From Sinorhizobium shofinae (GTDB taxonomy: Bacteria; Pseudomonadota; Alphaproteobacteria; Rhizobiales; Rhizobiaceae), in contig MBFK01000059.1 in assembly GCA_001704765.1 (NCBI GenBank), positions 288 to 64,287 of the forward strand: DNA of 64,000 bases. The letters run 5' to 3'. Positions 7,654 to 18,048 of this stretch are shown here, one piece after another. Positions within the stretch are counted from its first letter, which is position 1. Each line of letters begins with the position of its first letter. Below the pieces are notes generated by a model. That model was not told the origin of the DNA. It did no database searches and saw only the letters and a list, made by a program, of their open reading frames with translations. Made by a program: the position numbers and the translations under genes.

Positions 7654-8967
7654 TCATTCGAGTGCCTGGCTCTTCGTCTCAACATCGATCAGCCAAACGC
7701 TCAGCGCCCCCAGCAGCAAAAGTCCGGAGATGATGCCCAGCGCCAGTCCGAAGCTATTGCCCATGATTGGTGCGACGATTGAGGGCGCAAGCAGTCCGCC
7801 GAAGCGTGCCACCGAGCCTGCGGTGCCCATGCCGCTGGCGCGCAGCCCCGTCGGATAGACCTCTGGTGTGAAGGCATAAATTGCCCCCCAGGTCCCAAGC
7901 AGCGCAAAACTCATGAGGAGCGACGCGCTCACCACCACTTCCAGTGTCTGCCCCAGCCCGTATGCCAATGTGCCGACGGCGCTCAGCAGAAGGAAGCCGA
8001 TCAGGGTCGGCTTGCGGCCCCACCGTTCGACGCCATAGGCAGCCAGCGCGTAGCCGGGCAACTGGGCGATTGCCAGGAGCACCAGAAATAGCTGACCACG
8101 GAGGAAGCCGAACCCATCATTCGCGAGCTTGACCGGCAGGTAGACGAACACGCCGTAGTAGGAAACCGAGATCAGCAACCAGGCCAACATCAAGAAGACG
8201 CTGCGGCGACGGAGTTCAGGCGATAACAGGGCGACGAGTGATTTGCTTTCGGGCTTCTGCGGCATCAGGGGTGGAATTTCCGTGGCATTGCCGTTGGCCT
8301 TCGCAACGCGCTGGAGGACCTGACGGGCCTCCGCCGACTTTCCTTTTCGGCTGAGGTAAAGCGGCGATTCGGGGACATAGAACCGCAGCACCACACCGAC
8401 GAGGGCCGGAAGCCCGGTGACAAAGAAGATCGTTCTCCATGCTTCACCGCCTTGACTGCCTGCAGCGAGGGCCAAAATAGCAAGTGCTACCGTGCCGACG
8501 GCCCAAAAGCCCTCGAGCAGCACGAGCCAGCGTCCGCGACGATCGGAGGGCAGGAATTCGGCCATCATGGCATAGTCGACCGGCAGTGTGCCGCCAACGC
8601 CAACGCCTGTCAGAAAGCGCGCAACATAGAGCCAGTGCAGGTCGGGTGCGAACGCCGAGGCGACGCCAAACACGGCATCCAGGATAATGGCAGCAAAAAG
8701 AACCGGCCGGCGACCGATACGATCGGCGAGGCGACCGAATACGAAGGCGCCGATGAGCATTCCAAGAAAGAACATCGTGCCGGTCTGCAAGGCTTGCGGA
8801 ACGGTAATGCCGAAACTTGCAGCAATCGATTGCGCAGTGAAGCCGATTGCCAGGACCTGCATGGCGTCCGCGGCCCAGACGAGACCGAAAATGACAAACA
8901 GGCGACGCTGGAACGTGCCGACACCGGCGGTTTGGATTGCTTGTTCTACTGAAACTGGTGATTGCAT
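7654..8967 (-). CDS. nicT: MFS transporter, probable nicotinate importer NicT
   Basis: A 437-residue major facilitator of the aromatic-acid:H+ symporter type. Twelve hydrophobic segments are visible, with the MFS signature after segment 2 (FGRLADRIGRRPVLF), a second copy-like motif around YGVERWGRKPTLIG, and the conserved DYAMMAEFLPSDRRGRWL loop between segments 4 and 5 halves. NicT homologues in Pseudomonas import nicotinate or 6-hydroxynicotinate; the setting between nicR and nicX supports this. ATG 8967 is preceded by GAGGGG. It is on the same strand as nicX but separated from it by a strong hairpin, so it may have its own promoter. Confidence 0.8.
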   Translation of the reverse strand: MQSPVSVEQAIQTAGVGTFQRRLFVIFGLVWAADAMQVLAIGFTAQSIAASFGITVPQALQTGTMFFLGMLIGAFVFGRLADRIGRRPVLFAAIILDAVFGVASAFAPDLHWLYVARFLTGVGVGGTLPVDYAMMAEFLPSDRRGRWLVLLEGFWAVGTVALAILALAAGSQGGEAWRTIFFVTGLPALVGVVLRFYVPESPLYLSRKGKSAEARQVLQRVAKANGNATEIPPLMPQKPESKSLVALLSPELRRRSVFLMLAWLLISVSYYGVFVYLPVKLANDGFGFLRGQLFLVLLAIAQLPGYALAAYGVERWGRKPTLIGFLLLSAVGTLAYGLGQTLEVVVSASLLMSFALLGTWGAIYAFTPEVYPTGLRASGMGTAGSVARFGGLLAPSIVAPIMGNSFGLALGIISGLLLLGALSVWLIDVETKSQALE

Positions 8968-9045
8968 GGAGACCCCTCATGTCGATTGATGCCAGATTTC
9001 TTGTCGCGCCTCGCTGTGCACGTGCCGTGATCTATCGTCACGTTG

Positions 9046-9067
9046 CTGGCCGCCGTCGGGCGGCCAG
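9046..9067 (-). terminator. Hairpin downstream of nicX
   Basis: CTGGCCGCC (9046-9054) and GGCGGCCAG (9059-9067) form a perfect 9-base stem with a 4-base loop, 23 bases past the nicX stop on the minus strand. No T-run follows, so termination strength is uncertain. Confidence 0.5.
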
Positions 9068-9089
9068 GGACTTGTTCGGTCAGTTCGCC

Positions 9090-10118
9090 TCAGTCGAAGT
9101 TGTGCTGCATTTCCTTCACGGCGATGTCGCCGTCGAGGACCATCGGCTCGTCATCGAGGAAGAGGCTGCAACCGCGCATCGGAATGTCCAAATGGCATGC
9201 GGTGTCGTTCGGGCCGCCCAACTCGTTGTTCGGGCCGGTGGAGAACATGACGTTTCCGTAGAAGGAGCGCAGTTCCATGCCCATGCCGCCGCCGAAGTCG
9301 CAAAGGCCGTGCCAGTTGGCGCGGTGGTCCAGCCCCCAGCCGACATGCGACATGCCCATGCCGCGCGGATCGTTGAAGGTCTTCATGTAGGACTTGATGA
9401 GGTCGGCCTCGAGGCCTCCGCGGATGTCCTGAATGAAGCCCTTCTCGATCGTGTAGATTACCGGCTCGCGGACATAGATGTTGAGCGGCAGAAGGACATC
9501 TCCCGGTGCCAGTACGATTTGGCCGTCGACGCCGTCGTCGGCAGCACCCGAGAAGACGAATGCCGCCGGCCAATGGTCCCAGCGGCCCGCCTCGTCGGTG
9601 CAACCGTATTCGCCGACCGTCGGATAGACGCCCATCTTGTAGAGAACGTCGGTACCCGCCTTGCTGGTGATGCGAAGGGTCTTCGCCTTCTTCATGTATT
9701 CCACGCCGACTTCGACGCGCTCGCGAAGCTGCTTTGTCGGCATGAGCCGGCCGAGCAGCGGCGCCGGTTCGACCGCCGTCAGGACGCGCGCACCGGCGGC
9801 CTGGATAGCCATCTGTTCCGGGCTGAACAGCAGGAAGATCAGGTCGACCACCATGTCCGCCTTTTTCAGCGCTTCGACGGCTTCGGGGTTTCCGGCAAGC
9901 CCGGTCTGGCCGACGGCCCAGCTCCCATCGCCGGGAAGCGGAGCAGGCAGGCGCAGATGGTACATGCGCGCGCCCAGACGCTGGCCGGCTGCCAAAAACG
10001 CATCCGCGTAGTCGAGCCGCTCGTCTCCCTGCGAGAGCACGACGACCTTTACACCTTCATGAACGCCGCTCTGCTTCAATTGCTCAAGGCACAGTTCCGT
10101 GAATACACTTCTGTCCAT
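9090..10118 (-). CDS. nicX: 2,5-dihydroxypyridine 5,6-dioxygenase NicX
   Basis: A 342-residue extradiol-type ring-opening dioxygenase with a fold related to M29 aminopeptidases. It converts 2,5-dihydroxypyridine and O2 to N-formylmaleamate using mononuclear Fe(II). The iron ligands described for P. putida NicX are two His and one Asp in an H...HxD arrangement; here MSHVGWG (His258) and ACHLDIP (His309, Asp311) supply them, with the same spacing. Length equals the characterised enzyme. ATG 10118 follows AGAGGACC. The gene is the last of the nicC-D-E-F-X run on the minus strand, 57 bases after nicF. Confidence 0.92.
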   Translation of the reverse strand: MDRSVFTELCLEQLKQSGVHEGVKVVVLSQGDERLDYADAFLAAGQRLGARMYHLRLPAPLPGDGSWAVGQTGLAGNPEAVEALKKADMVVDLIFLLFSPEQMAIQAAGARVLTAVEPAPLLGRLMPTKQLRERVEVGVEYMKKAKTLRITSKAGTDVLYKMGVYPTVGEYGCTDEAGRWDHWPAAFVFSGAADDGVDGQIVLAPGDVLLPLNIYVREPVIYTIEKGFIQDIRGGLEADLIKSYMKTFNDPRGMGMSHVGWGLDHRANWHGLCDFGGGMGMELRSFYGNVMFSTGPNNELGGPNDTACHLDIPMRGCSLFLDDEPMVLDGDIAVKEMQHNFD

Positions 10119-10175
10119 CTTTGTCGGTCCTCTGGTTGGCTGTTCTTGTTTTCGTTCGTAACGCTGTGTCTAAGG

Positions 10176-10811
10176 CTACGGACAGCTCGCGCCGCCGAAG
10201 GCTGTGATCGCATCCTCGCGGGAGACGACATCGCCGTATTTGCTGTCGATGTCGAAGAGATTGGCGTTGTGCGGATCGGGATGACGGTCGCCGACGCAGT
10301 CGCCGACGACAATCGTGCGGAAACCGTGCTGGACGGCGTCCACGGCGCTGGCCCGGATACAGCCGCTCGTGGAGCAACCGGCGAGCACGACCGTATCGAT
10401 ACCCTGCGCGTGAAGATGCGAGGCGAGGCTGGTGCCGAAGAACGCGCTGGCGTATTGCTTGACGATAACCGGTTCGCCGGCAGCCGGCGCCACTTCGTCG
10501 CAGAACTCGGCCAGCGCGTTGCCCTCGACCATGGCCTTCATCACCGGCGCCTTCTGGACCCATATGCCGCCGTCGGCGCAATTTTCCGCCAGATAGAGAA
10601 TCCGCGTATGGATCACCGGTACGCCGGCGCGACGGGCCGCCTCGATCAGGTGAGGCGTGCGGGCGACTGCGTCGACCACGCCGGGCGCATAGAGGGGGGA
10701 ACCCTCGATCGTGTAGCCTTTGAGGAAATCGATGACGAGAAGAGCCGGGCGCTGGCCGAAGCCGATGCGGTTTCCCCAGACACCCTTGTAGTTGGCTTCG
10801 GCGCTCTGCAT
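10176..10811 (-). CDS. nicF: Maleamate amidohydrolase NicF
   Basis: A 211-residue isochorismatase-fold cysteine hydrolase that deamidates maleamate to maleate and ammonia. The catalytic triad is visible: Asp28 in LLVIDF, Lys118 in VIVKQYASAF, and Cys151 in CSTSGCIRASA, with the cis-peptide-associated residues before the Cys. ATG 10811 is chosen because GAGGAG lies just upstream and it begins 11 bases after the nicE stop; an upstream in-frame start at 10877 would run into nicE. The ordering with nicE, nicD and nicX fixes the assignment over other isochorismatase-like amidases. Confidence 0.88.
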   Translation of the reverse strand: MQSAEANYKGVWGNRIGFGQRPALLVIDFLKGYTIEGSPLYAPGVVDAVARTPHLIEAARRAGVPVIHTRILYLAENCADGGIWVQKAPVMKAMVEGNALAEFCDEVAPAAGEPVIVKQYASAFFGTSLASHLHAQGIDTVVLAGCSTSGCIRASAVDAVQHGFRTIVVGDCVGDRHPDPHNANLFDIDSKYGDVVSREDAITAFGGASCP

Positions 10812-10821
10812 GGCGGGCTCC

Positions 10822-11574
10822 TCAGTATGCGCCGGAGAGCAACGCGCCGGCACCTGGCACGACAGCCTCGAGGCCAAGCGCCTTCAGCATGCAGTATGTC
10901 GTCGCGACCGCTGCGGTCACGACCGGCTTGCCCGTCATCGCCTCGACCTTGGCGATCACCGGCAGCGAAGGCATCTGCACGCACGCCGACAGCACGATAA
11001 CGTCCACCTCGGAGAGGTCGAGCGTCTGGACGATTGCCGGAAGGTTCTCCGGGTCGTGGCGGGCGACGTCGAGATTGTCCGGGATTTCCAGGGCCTGCCA
11101 ATCCATGACTTCGAAGCCTTCCTCGCGAATGTAATTCACGACGAGTTCGGTCAGCGGCTTCATGTAGGGCGCGACGACCGCGATCTTTTTGGCGTTCATC
11201 ACCTTCAGGCCTTCGACCAGCGCGCCGGCACTGGTGACGACCGGAATGTTCGTGTCGTTCTCCTGCGTGCGTCCCCTCAGTCGCGCCTCGGACTGGCGAT
11301 GATAGCCGAGGCCCATTGCCATGATGGCGACGAGGCAGGCATAGCCCAGCACATCGACGCGGGCGTCAGAGAGCTCTACGGCGCAGCGGTCGGACTCGGC
11401 GTCCATCGCCGCCAGCTCTTCCTTCACGACCTTCTTCATGCGCATGCGGCTCGAATGAAAGGTGAAGCGCTCCGGGCGGATTGACTGACGCGCCGTCAGC
11501 ATCGCCGGGATTTCGGTTTCCATCGTGGTGTTGGAACTGGGAACGATCTGGCCGATTCTGTAGATGTTCTGCAC
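10822..11574 (-). CDS. nicE: Maleate cis-trans isomerase NicE
   Basis: A 250-residue member of the Asp/Glu racemase superfamily that converts maleate to fumarate, the last step of the nicotinate pathway before the TCA cycle. The two catalytic cysteines stand in the expected places: Cys80 in LGYACLVAIMAMG and Cys198 in VLSACVQMPS. The N-terminal PSSNTTMETE loop and the central VVTSAGALVEGL block are typical of maleate isomerases. It is separated by 71 bases from nicD upstream and 10 bases from nicF downstream, so the genes are probably co-transcribed. Confidence 0.9.
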   Translation of the reverse strand: MQNIYRIGQIVPSSNTTMETEIPAMLTARQSIRPERFTFHSSRMRMKKVVKEELAAMDAESDRCAVELSDARVDVLGYACLVAIMAMGLGYHRQSEARLRGRTQENDTNIPVVTSAGALVEGLKVMNAKKIAVVAPYMKPLTELVVNYIREEGFEVMDWQALEIPDNLDVARHDPENLPAIVQTLDLSEVDVIVLSACVQMPSLPVIAKVEAMTGKPVVTAAVATTYCMLKALGLEAVVPGAGALLSGAY

Positions 11575-11645
11575 GGAATTTGTCCTCTGGTATCAGGCTT
11601 GCATTCGAACGAAGCGGCGTCCAAAACACGCCGCAGCCGTCATCG

Positions 11646-13750
<2,105 letters not shown>

Positions 13751-13772
13751 TCATTGCCATTCATCACTTTAT

Positions 13773-13793
13773 AGCGTATACGCTGGTTATAAA
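13773..13793 (+). promoter_or_regulatory. nicA promoter region with matching operator
   Basis: The perfect palindrome AGCGTATACGCT (13773-13784) differs by one base from the core of the site in the nicC promoter. It is followed at once by TATAAA (13788-13793), a possible -10 box for nicAB; the -35 box is not clear. The 13580-13988 gap is thus a divergent control region with two copies of one operator 130 bases apart. Confidence 0.45.
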
Positions 13794-13988
13794 TATAAGG
13801 GGCGCACCCGGAGAACGCGTGGCGGAAGATCGCTCGTCGCATCGGAGTGCAAATCGAAATCTGACGTCGACGGCCATCGTCCGTCGCGGGAATGGGAGTG
13901 ATTATGGCCACTATTGCCATCTTGCGCCGGGTAGCGCTCGCGCAGTCGGGCGACCGGGCACCCTCCTGTTGCGATCGGGGATGATCCG

Positions 13989-14504
13989 GTGGTCGCAATA
14001 CCGATGCAAATCAACGTCAACGGCGAGGCCCGCAGCATCGAGGCCGATCCAAAGACGCCCCTTCTTTACATCCTGCGGAACGATCTGGCCCTGAACGGGC
14101 CGAAATACGGATGCGGGCTCGGCGAGTGCGGGGCCTGTGCGATTCTGGTCGATGGGCGTGCAGTGCGCTCCTGCACCATACCGCTCTCCGCGATCGGAGA
14201 TCGCCAGGTCGTCACACTGGAAGGGTTGGCCACGGGCCAGGAACTCCATCCCGTGCAGCGTGCCTTCATTGAGGAGGCCGCCGCGCAATGCGGCTATTGT
14301 CTGAACGGAATGATCATTGCGACTGCGGCCCTTGTCGCGGCGAAGGTGAACGCCGACGAGGCCGATATTCGCGAAGCTCTGCGGCACCACCTCTGCCGCT
14401 GCGGAACACATATGGAAATATTGGCGGCGGCGCGGCGGGCAGTGCGCTATGCGCAGTCCGAGCGTCAAGTCGTACAGACGTCGGAAGCGGAGAAGCAGGC
14501 ATGA
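13989..14504 (+). CDS. nicA: Nicotinate dehydrogenase, [2Fe-2S] subunit NicA
   Basis: A small xanthine-oxidase-family iron-sulfur subunit, up to 171 residues. The plant-type cluster is coordinated by CGLGECGACAILV plus a later Cys (AVRSCTI), and the second cluster by CGYCLNG and HLCRCGTH. With NicB it hydroxylates nicotinate at C6 using water as oxygen source. The frame starts at GTG 13989, after a GGGGAT stretch; ATG 14004 (MQINVNG) is the other candidate and gives the usual N-terminus. Its stop overlaps the nicB ATG by four bases. Confidence 0.9.
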   Translation: MVAIPMQINVNGEARSIEADPKTPLLYILRNDLALNGPKYGCGLGECGACAILVDGRAVRSCTIPLSAIGDRQVVTLEGLATGQELHPVQRAFIEEAAAQCGYCLNGMIIATAALVAAKVNADEADIREALRHHLCRCGTHMEILAAARRAVRYAQSERQVVQTSEAEKQA

Positions 14505-17500
14505 TCCGGGATGAAGAACAGCACGGATCCGCTACGGCGGAGGCCTCCGGGCAGCTCTGCGTGTACGCTGCCGGCGCCGACGGCCGCATATATCTTTCGA
14601 TCGATCAGGCGGGTGTCGTCCGTGCCTTCAACGGTCACGTCGACCTGGGCACCGGAATACGCACTTCGCTCGCCCAGATCGTGGCCGAAGAGCTGGATGT
14701 TCCGTTCAGTCAAGTCGAGATGATCCTCGGCGATACCAGGACTGGCCCGGACCAGGGCGCAACGATCGCGAGCGAAACCATTCAGGTCACTGCGATCCCG
14801 CTACGGCAGGCGAGCGCAACGGCCAGAGCCTATCTCCTCGACAAGGCGGCTGCGCACCTCGACGCGCCAAGGGACCGGATCATCCTCGACGAGGGGATGA
14901 TCCGGGGGAGCGAGGGCGAGAACTGGAACATTCCGATCGGCGATCTGATCGCCGGCGAGGACATAAGGCTGGAGATCGACCCGGAAGCTCCGGTCAAGCC
15001 GGTCTCGTCCTATCGGCTGGTCGGCTCGTCGCGGCCGCGTGTCGATATTCCCGCCAAGGCGACCGGAAAATGGACCTACGTGCACGATGTTCGCGTGCCG
15101 GGCATGCTGCATGGCCGTGTTGTTCGCCCGCCTTATGCCGGTTTCGATCAGGGCGACCACGTCGGAAACAGCCTGATTGCGGTGGACGAGACATCTGTCG
15201 CTCATATCGACGGTCTCGTCGCAGTGGTGGCGATCGGGGATTTCGTCGGCGTGGTGGCTACGCGCGAGGAGAATGCGGCCGAAGCAGCGAGAAGCCTGAA
15301 GGTCGACTGGCGCCCTGCTCCCCATCAGCCGGATCTGAATTCGCCCGAGAACGCCCTTCGCGCCAATCCGGCGACGCCACGCAAGCTTGCCGACAGGGGC
15401 AATGTCGATCTCGCACTGGCGGCCAGCCCGCAGCCGATAGACCGCACCTATGTCTGGCCCTACCAGATGCATGCCTCGATCGGCCCGTCCTGCGCGGTCG
15501 CGGACTATAGCGACGGTCGGCTCACTGTGTGGTCCGGCACGCAGAATCCGTTTCCGATGCGCCGCGATCTGGCCCTTCTGCTCGACATCCCGGAAGACTT
15601 CATTGTGGTGGAAAGGCTCGAGGCGGCCGGCTGCTATGGGCGCAACTGCGCTGACGACGTGACCGCCGATGCCGCCCTTCTGTCGCGCGCCGTCGGCGCG
15701 CCGGTGCGCGTCCAGCTGACCCGCGAGCAGGAGCATGCCTGGGAGCCGAAAGGTGCGGCGCAGGTGATGGACGTTCGCGGAGGTCTGGATCTGGAAGGCG
15801 GCCCGGCGGCCTACGATTTCCAGACGCGCTATCCCTCCAACCTTGCACCCACGCTGCCGCTTATTCTTACGGGCAAGGTGCCCCCCATAGCAGACGTCGT
15901 GCAAATGGGGGACCGGACTGCAATCCCGCCCTACGCTTATGGCAATCTGAGGGTGACCGTTCACGACATGCCGCCGATCGCGCGCGCCTCGTGGTTTCGC
16001 GGCGTCTCTGCGATGCCGAATACGTTCGCGCATGAGTGCTACGTCGATGAGCTTGCAGCCGCGGCCGGCGTCGATCCCATCGAATACCGGCTGCGCTATC
16101 TGCACGATCCGCGCGCTGTCGATCTCGTGCGCGCGGTCGCCGAGCGGTCGAAGTGGGTTCCGCATACGACGCACGGCACGCTGGGCGGTGAAGGCGACCT
16201 GCTTTACGGGCGTGGCTTCGCCTATGCCGTCTACGTGCACGGCAAGTTTCCCGGAACCGCCGCCGCCTGGGCGGCCTGGGTGGCCGACGTCGCGGTCAAC
16301 AAGAAAACCGGCGAAGTCGCGGTGACCAAAGTCATCTGCGGCCAGGATTCCGGCCTGATGATCAACCCCGATGGGGTCCGCCACCAGATCCACGGCAACA
16401 TCATCCAGTCGACAAGCCGCGTGCTGAAGGAGAAGGTCGATTTCTCCTCGACCGCCGTGACCTCGAAGGAATGGGGTGGCTATCCGCTGATCACCTTCCC
16501 GGAGGTGCCGGATATCGACGTGCTGATGATCCCACGGCAGGACGAGCCGCCGCTCGGCGTGGGCGAATCCGCCTCCGTCCCGAGTGCGGCCGCGATTGCG
16601 AATGCCGTGTACGACGCTTCCGGCATCCGATTCCGTGAGCTGCCCTTGACGCCGGAGAAGATTCTCGCAGGGCTGAACGCCGACGAGCCGCGCCGTCCGC
16701 AAGCTGCTTCCCGGAAGCGGTGGTGGCGCAACATCGGCCTTTCGGTGGCTGGCGGCGTTGCGGCTTTGTCTGGGCTTGTGACGATTGCATCGCCCTGGCG
16801 TCCGGCCTTTCCGAGCATCGAGCGTCCCGGCAGCGACGTCTACAGTGCGGCCACGATCGAGCGCGGCCGCCTTGCGTCCGCCGCCGGCGCCTGCAACGTC
16901 TGTCATGTCGGGAACGACGGGACCCCATTTGCCGGAGGTCGTCGTTTCGACACGCCATTCGGCGCCGTATATGCCACCAATATCACGCCCGATGTGGAGA
17001 ACGGCATTGGCGGCTGGTCATACACTGCCTTCGAACGTGCCATGCGCGAAGGTGTCAGCCGCGACGGGCGCCACCTCTACCCCGCCCACCCCTATACGTC
17101 CTTCGCCGGCGCAGACGACGCCGACCTGCTAGCACTCTACGCGTATCTGACCACCCAGCAGCCGGTCGCCGAGCGCGCGCCGGAAACCAGGCTGAAGTTC
17201 CCCTACAGTTTCAGGCCGATGATGGCTGGATGGAACGCGATGTTCCACAAGGCCGAGCCGTTCAAGTACGATGCGAGCCGCGACAGCCAATGGAACCGCG
17301 GCGCCTATCTGGTGGAAACGCTGGGCCATTGCTCGGCCTGCCACACCGAGCGGAATGCCCTCGGTGCGGAAAAAGGCGGCGCAGCGCATCTTTCCGGCGG
17401 CTTTGCCGATGGCTGGGAAGCACCGGCGCTGAACGCCGTCGCCAAGGGGCCCGTCGGCTGGACCGAGGACGCCTTCTTCGACTACCTGCGCAAGGGACAT

Positions 17501-18037
17501 TCGAACCAGCACGGCAGTGCCGCAGGGCCGATGGCCGACGTCGTCAAGGCGATGCAGCCGCTTCCCGACAGCGACATACGCGCAATTGCCAATTACCTTG
17601 CCAGCCTGAACGCGGACGCCGCCCCGGACAAGGCCGATGCGCAGCGCGAGGCGGCCATTGCCGCCAGCAACGCCGCCAGGACTGAGGCGGCGCGGATCTC
17701 GCCGCGGGGCGAGCGCCTCTTCAATGGCGCCTGCGCTTCCTGCCACGGAGACGACAAGATCCTGTCGTCGCTGGCGCTGAATTCCAATCTCCATGCCAAC
17801 ACGCCGGACAACCTTCTGCAGGCCCTGCTGAACGGCGTCGAGGCTCCCGCCATTCTGGCGCAGACGACGGGTCGCGAGGCTCCGGAGGTCATGTCGATGC
17901 CGTCCTTCAGGCAGACACTTGACCGGCGGCAACTGGAAGACCTCGCTGCCTATGTCCGCGCGCGTTTTGCGCCGGACAAGCCTGCGTGGGACGACTTTGC
18001 CGCAGCCATGCACCGTGTTAACGCCGCATCGCATTGA
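14501..18037 (+). CDS. nicB: Nicotinate dehydrogenase, molybdopterin and cytochrome c subunit NicB
   Basis: A 1178-residue protein that joins a molybdenum-hydroxylase large subunit (residues 1 to about 730, closing with the GVGESASVPSAAAIANAVYDASG motif containing the active-site Glu) to a membrane-near helix (about 742-764, IGLSVAGGVAALSGLVTIA) and a tri-haem cytochrome c part. The haem motifs are CNVCH (about 796), CSACH (about 943) and CASCH (about 1077). Electrons from nicotinate thus pass through Fe-S and haem to the respiratory chain instead of NAD. The MoCo half is shorter than that of xanthine dehydrogenases, as in P. putida NicB. ATGA overlap with nicA fixes the start. Confidence 0.92.
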   Translation: MIRDEEQHGSATAEASGQLCVYAAGADGRIYLSIDQAGVVRAFNGHVDLGTGIRTSLAQIVAEELDVPFSQVEMILGDTRTGPDQGATIASETIQVTAIPLRQASATARAYLLDKAAAHLDAPRDRIILDEGMIRGSEGENWNIPIGDLIAGEDIRLEIDPEAPVKPVSSYRLVGSSRPRVDIPAKATGKWTYVHDVRVPGMLHGRVVRPPYAGFDQGDHVGNSLIAVDETSVAHIDGLVAVVAIGDFVGVVATREENAAEAARSLKVDWRPAPHQPDLNSPENALRANPATPRKLADRGNVDLALAASPQPIDRTYVWPYQMHASIGPSCAVADYSDGRLTVWSGTQNPFPMRRDLALLLDIPEDFIVVERLEAAGCYGRNCADDVTADAALLSRAVGAPVRVQLTREQEHAWEPKGAAQVMDVRGGLDLEGGPAAYDFQTRYPSNLAPTLPLILTGKVPPIADVVQMGDRTAIPPYAYGNLRVTVHDMPPIARASWFRGVSAMPNTFAHECYVDELAAAAGVDPIEYRLRYLHDPRAVDLVRAVAERSKWVPHTTHGTLGGEGDLLYGRGFAYAVYVHGKFPGTAAAWAAWVADVAVNKKTGEVAVTKVICGQDSGLMINPDGVRHQIHGNIIQSTSRVLKEKVDFSSTAVTSKEWGGYPLITFPEVPDIDVLMIPRQDEPPLGVGESASVPSAAAIANAVYDASGIRFRELPLTPEKILAGLNADEPRRPQAASRKRWWRNIGLSVAGGVAALSGLVTIASPWRPAFPSIERPGSDVYSAATIERGRLASAAGACNVCHVGNDGTPFAGGRRFDTPFGAVYATNITPDVENGIGGWSYTAFERAMREGVSRDGRHLYPAHPYTSFAGADDADLLALYAYLTTQQPVAERAPETRLKFPYSFRPMMAGWNAMFHKAEPFKYDASRDSQWNRGAYLVETLGHCSACHTERNALGAEKGGAAHLSGGFADGWEAPALNAVAKGPVGWTEDAFFDYLRKGHSNQHGSAAGPMADVVKAMQPLPDSDIRAIANYLASLNADAAPDKADAQREAAIAASNAARTEAARISPRGERLFNGACASCHGDDKILSSLALNSNLHANTPDNLLQALLNGVEAPAILAQTTGREAPEVMSMPSFRQTLDRRQLEDLAAYVRARFAPDKPAWDDFAAAMHRVNAASH

Positions 18038-18048
18038 AGAGGTTTGTC

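Noticed and set aside
8937-11000. 687-codon plus-strand open frame opposite nicX, nicF and nicE
   Set aside because: Antisense frame created by high-GC codon bias; composition is Arg/Ala/Val/His rich without motifs, while the minus-strand genes carry full catalytic motifs.
14801-16906. 701-codon minus-strand open frame opposite nicB
   Set aside because: Antisense of a conserved molybdenum hydroxylase; no motifs and no ribosome site.
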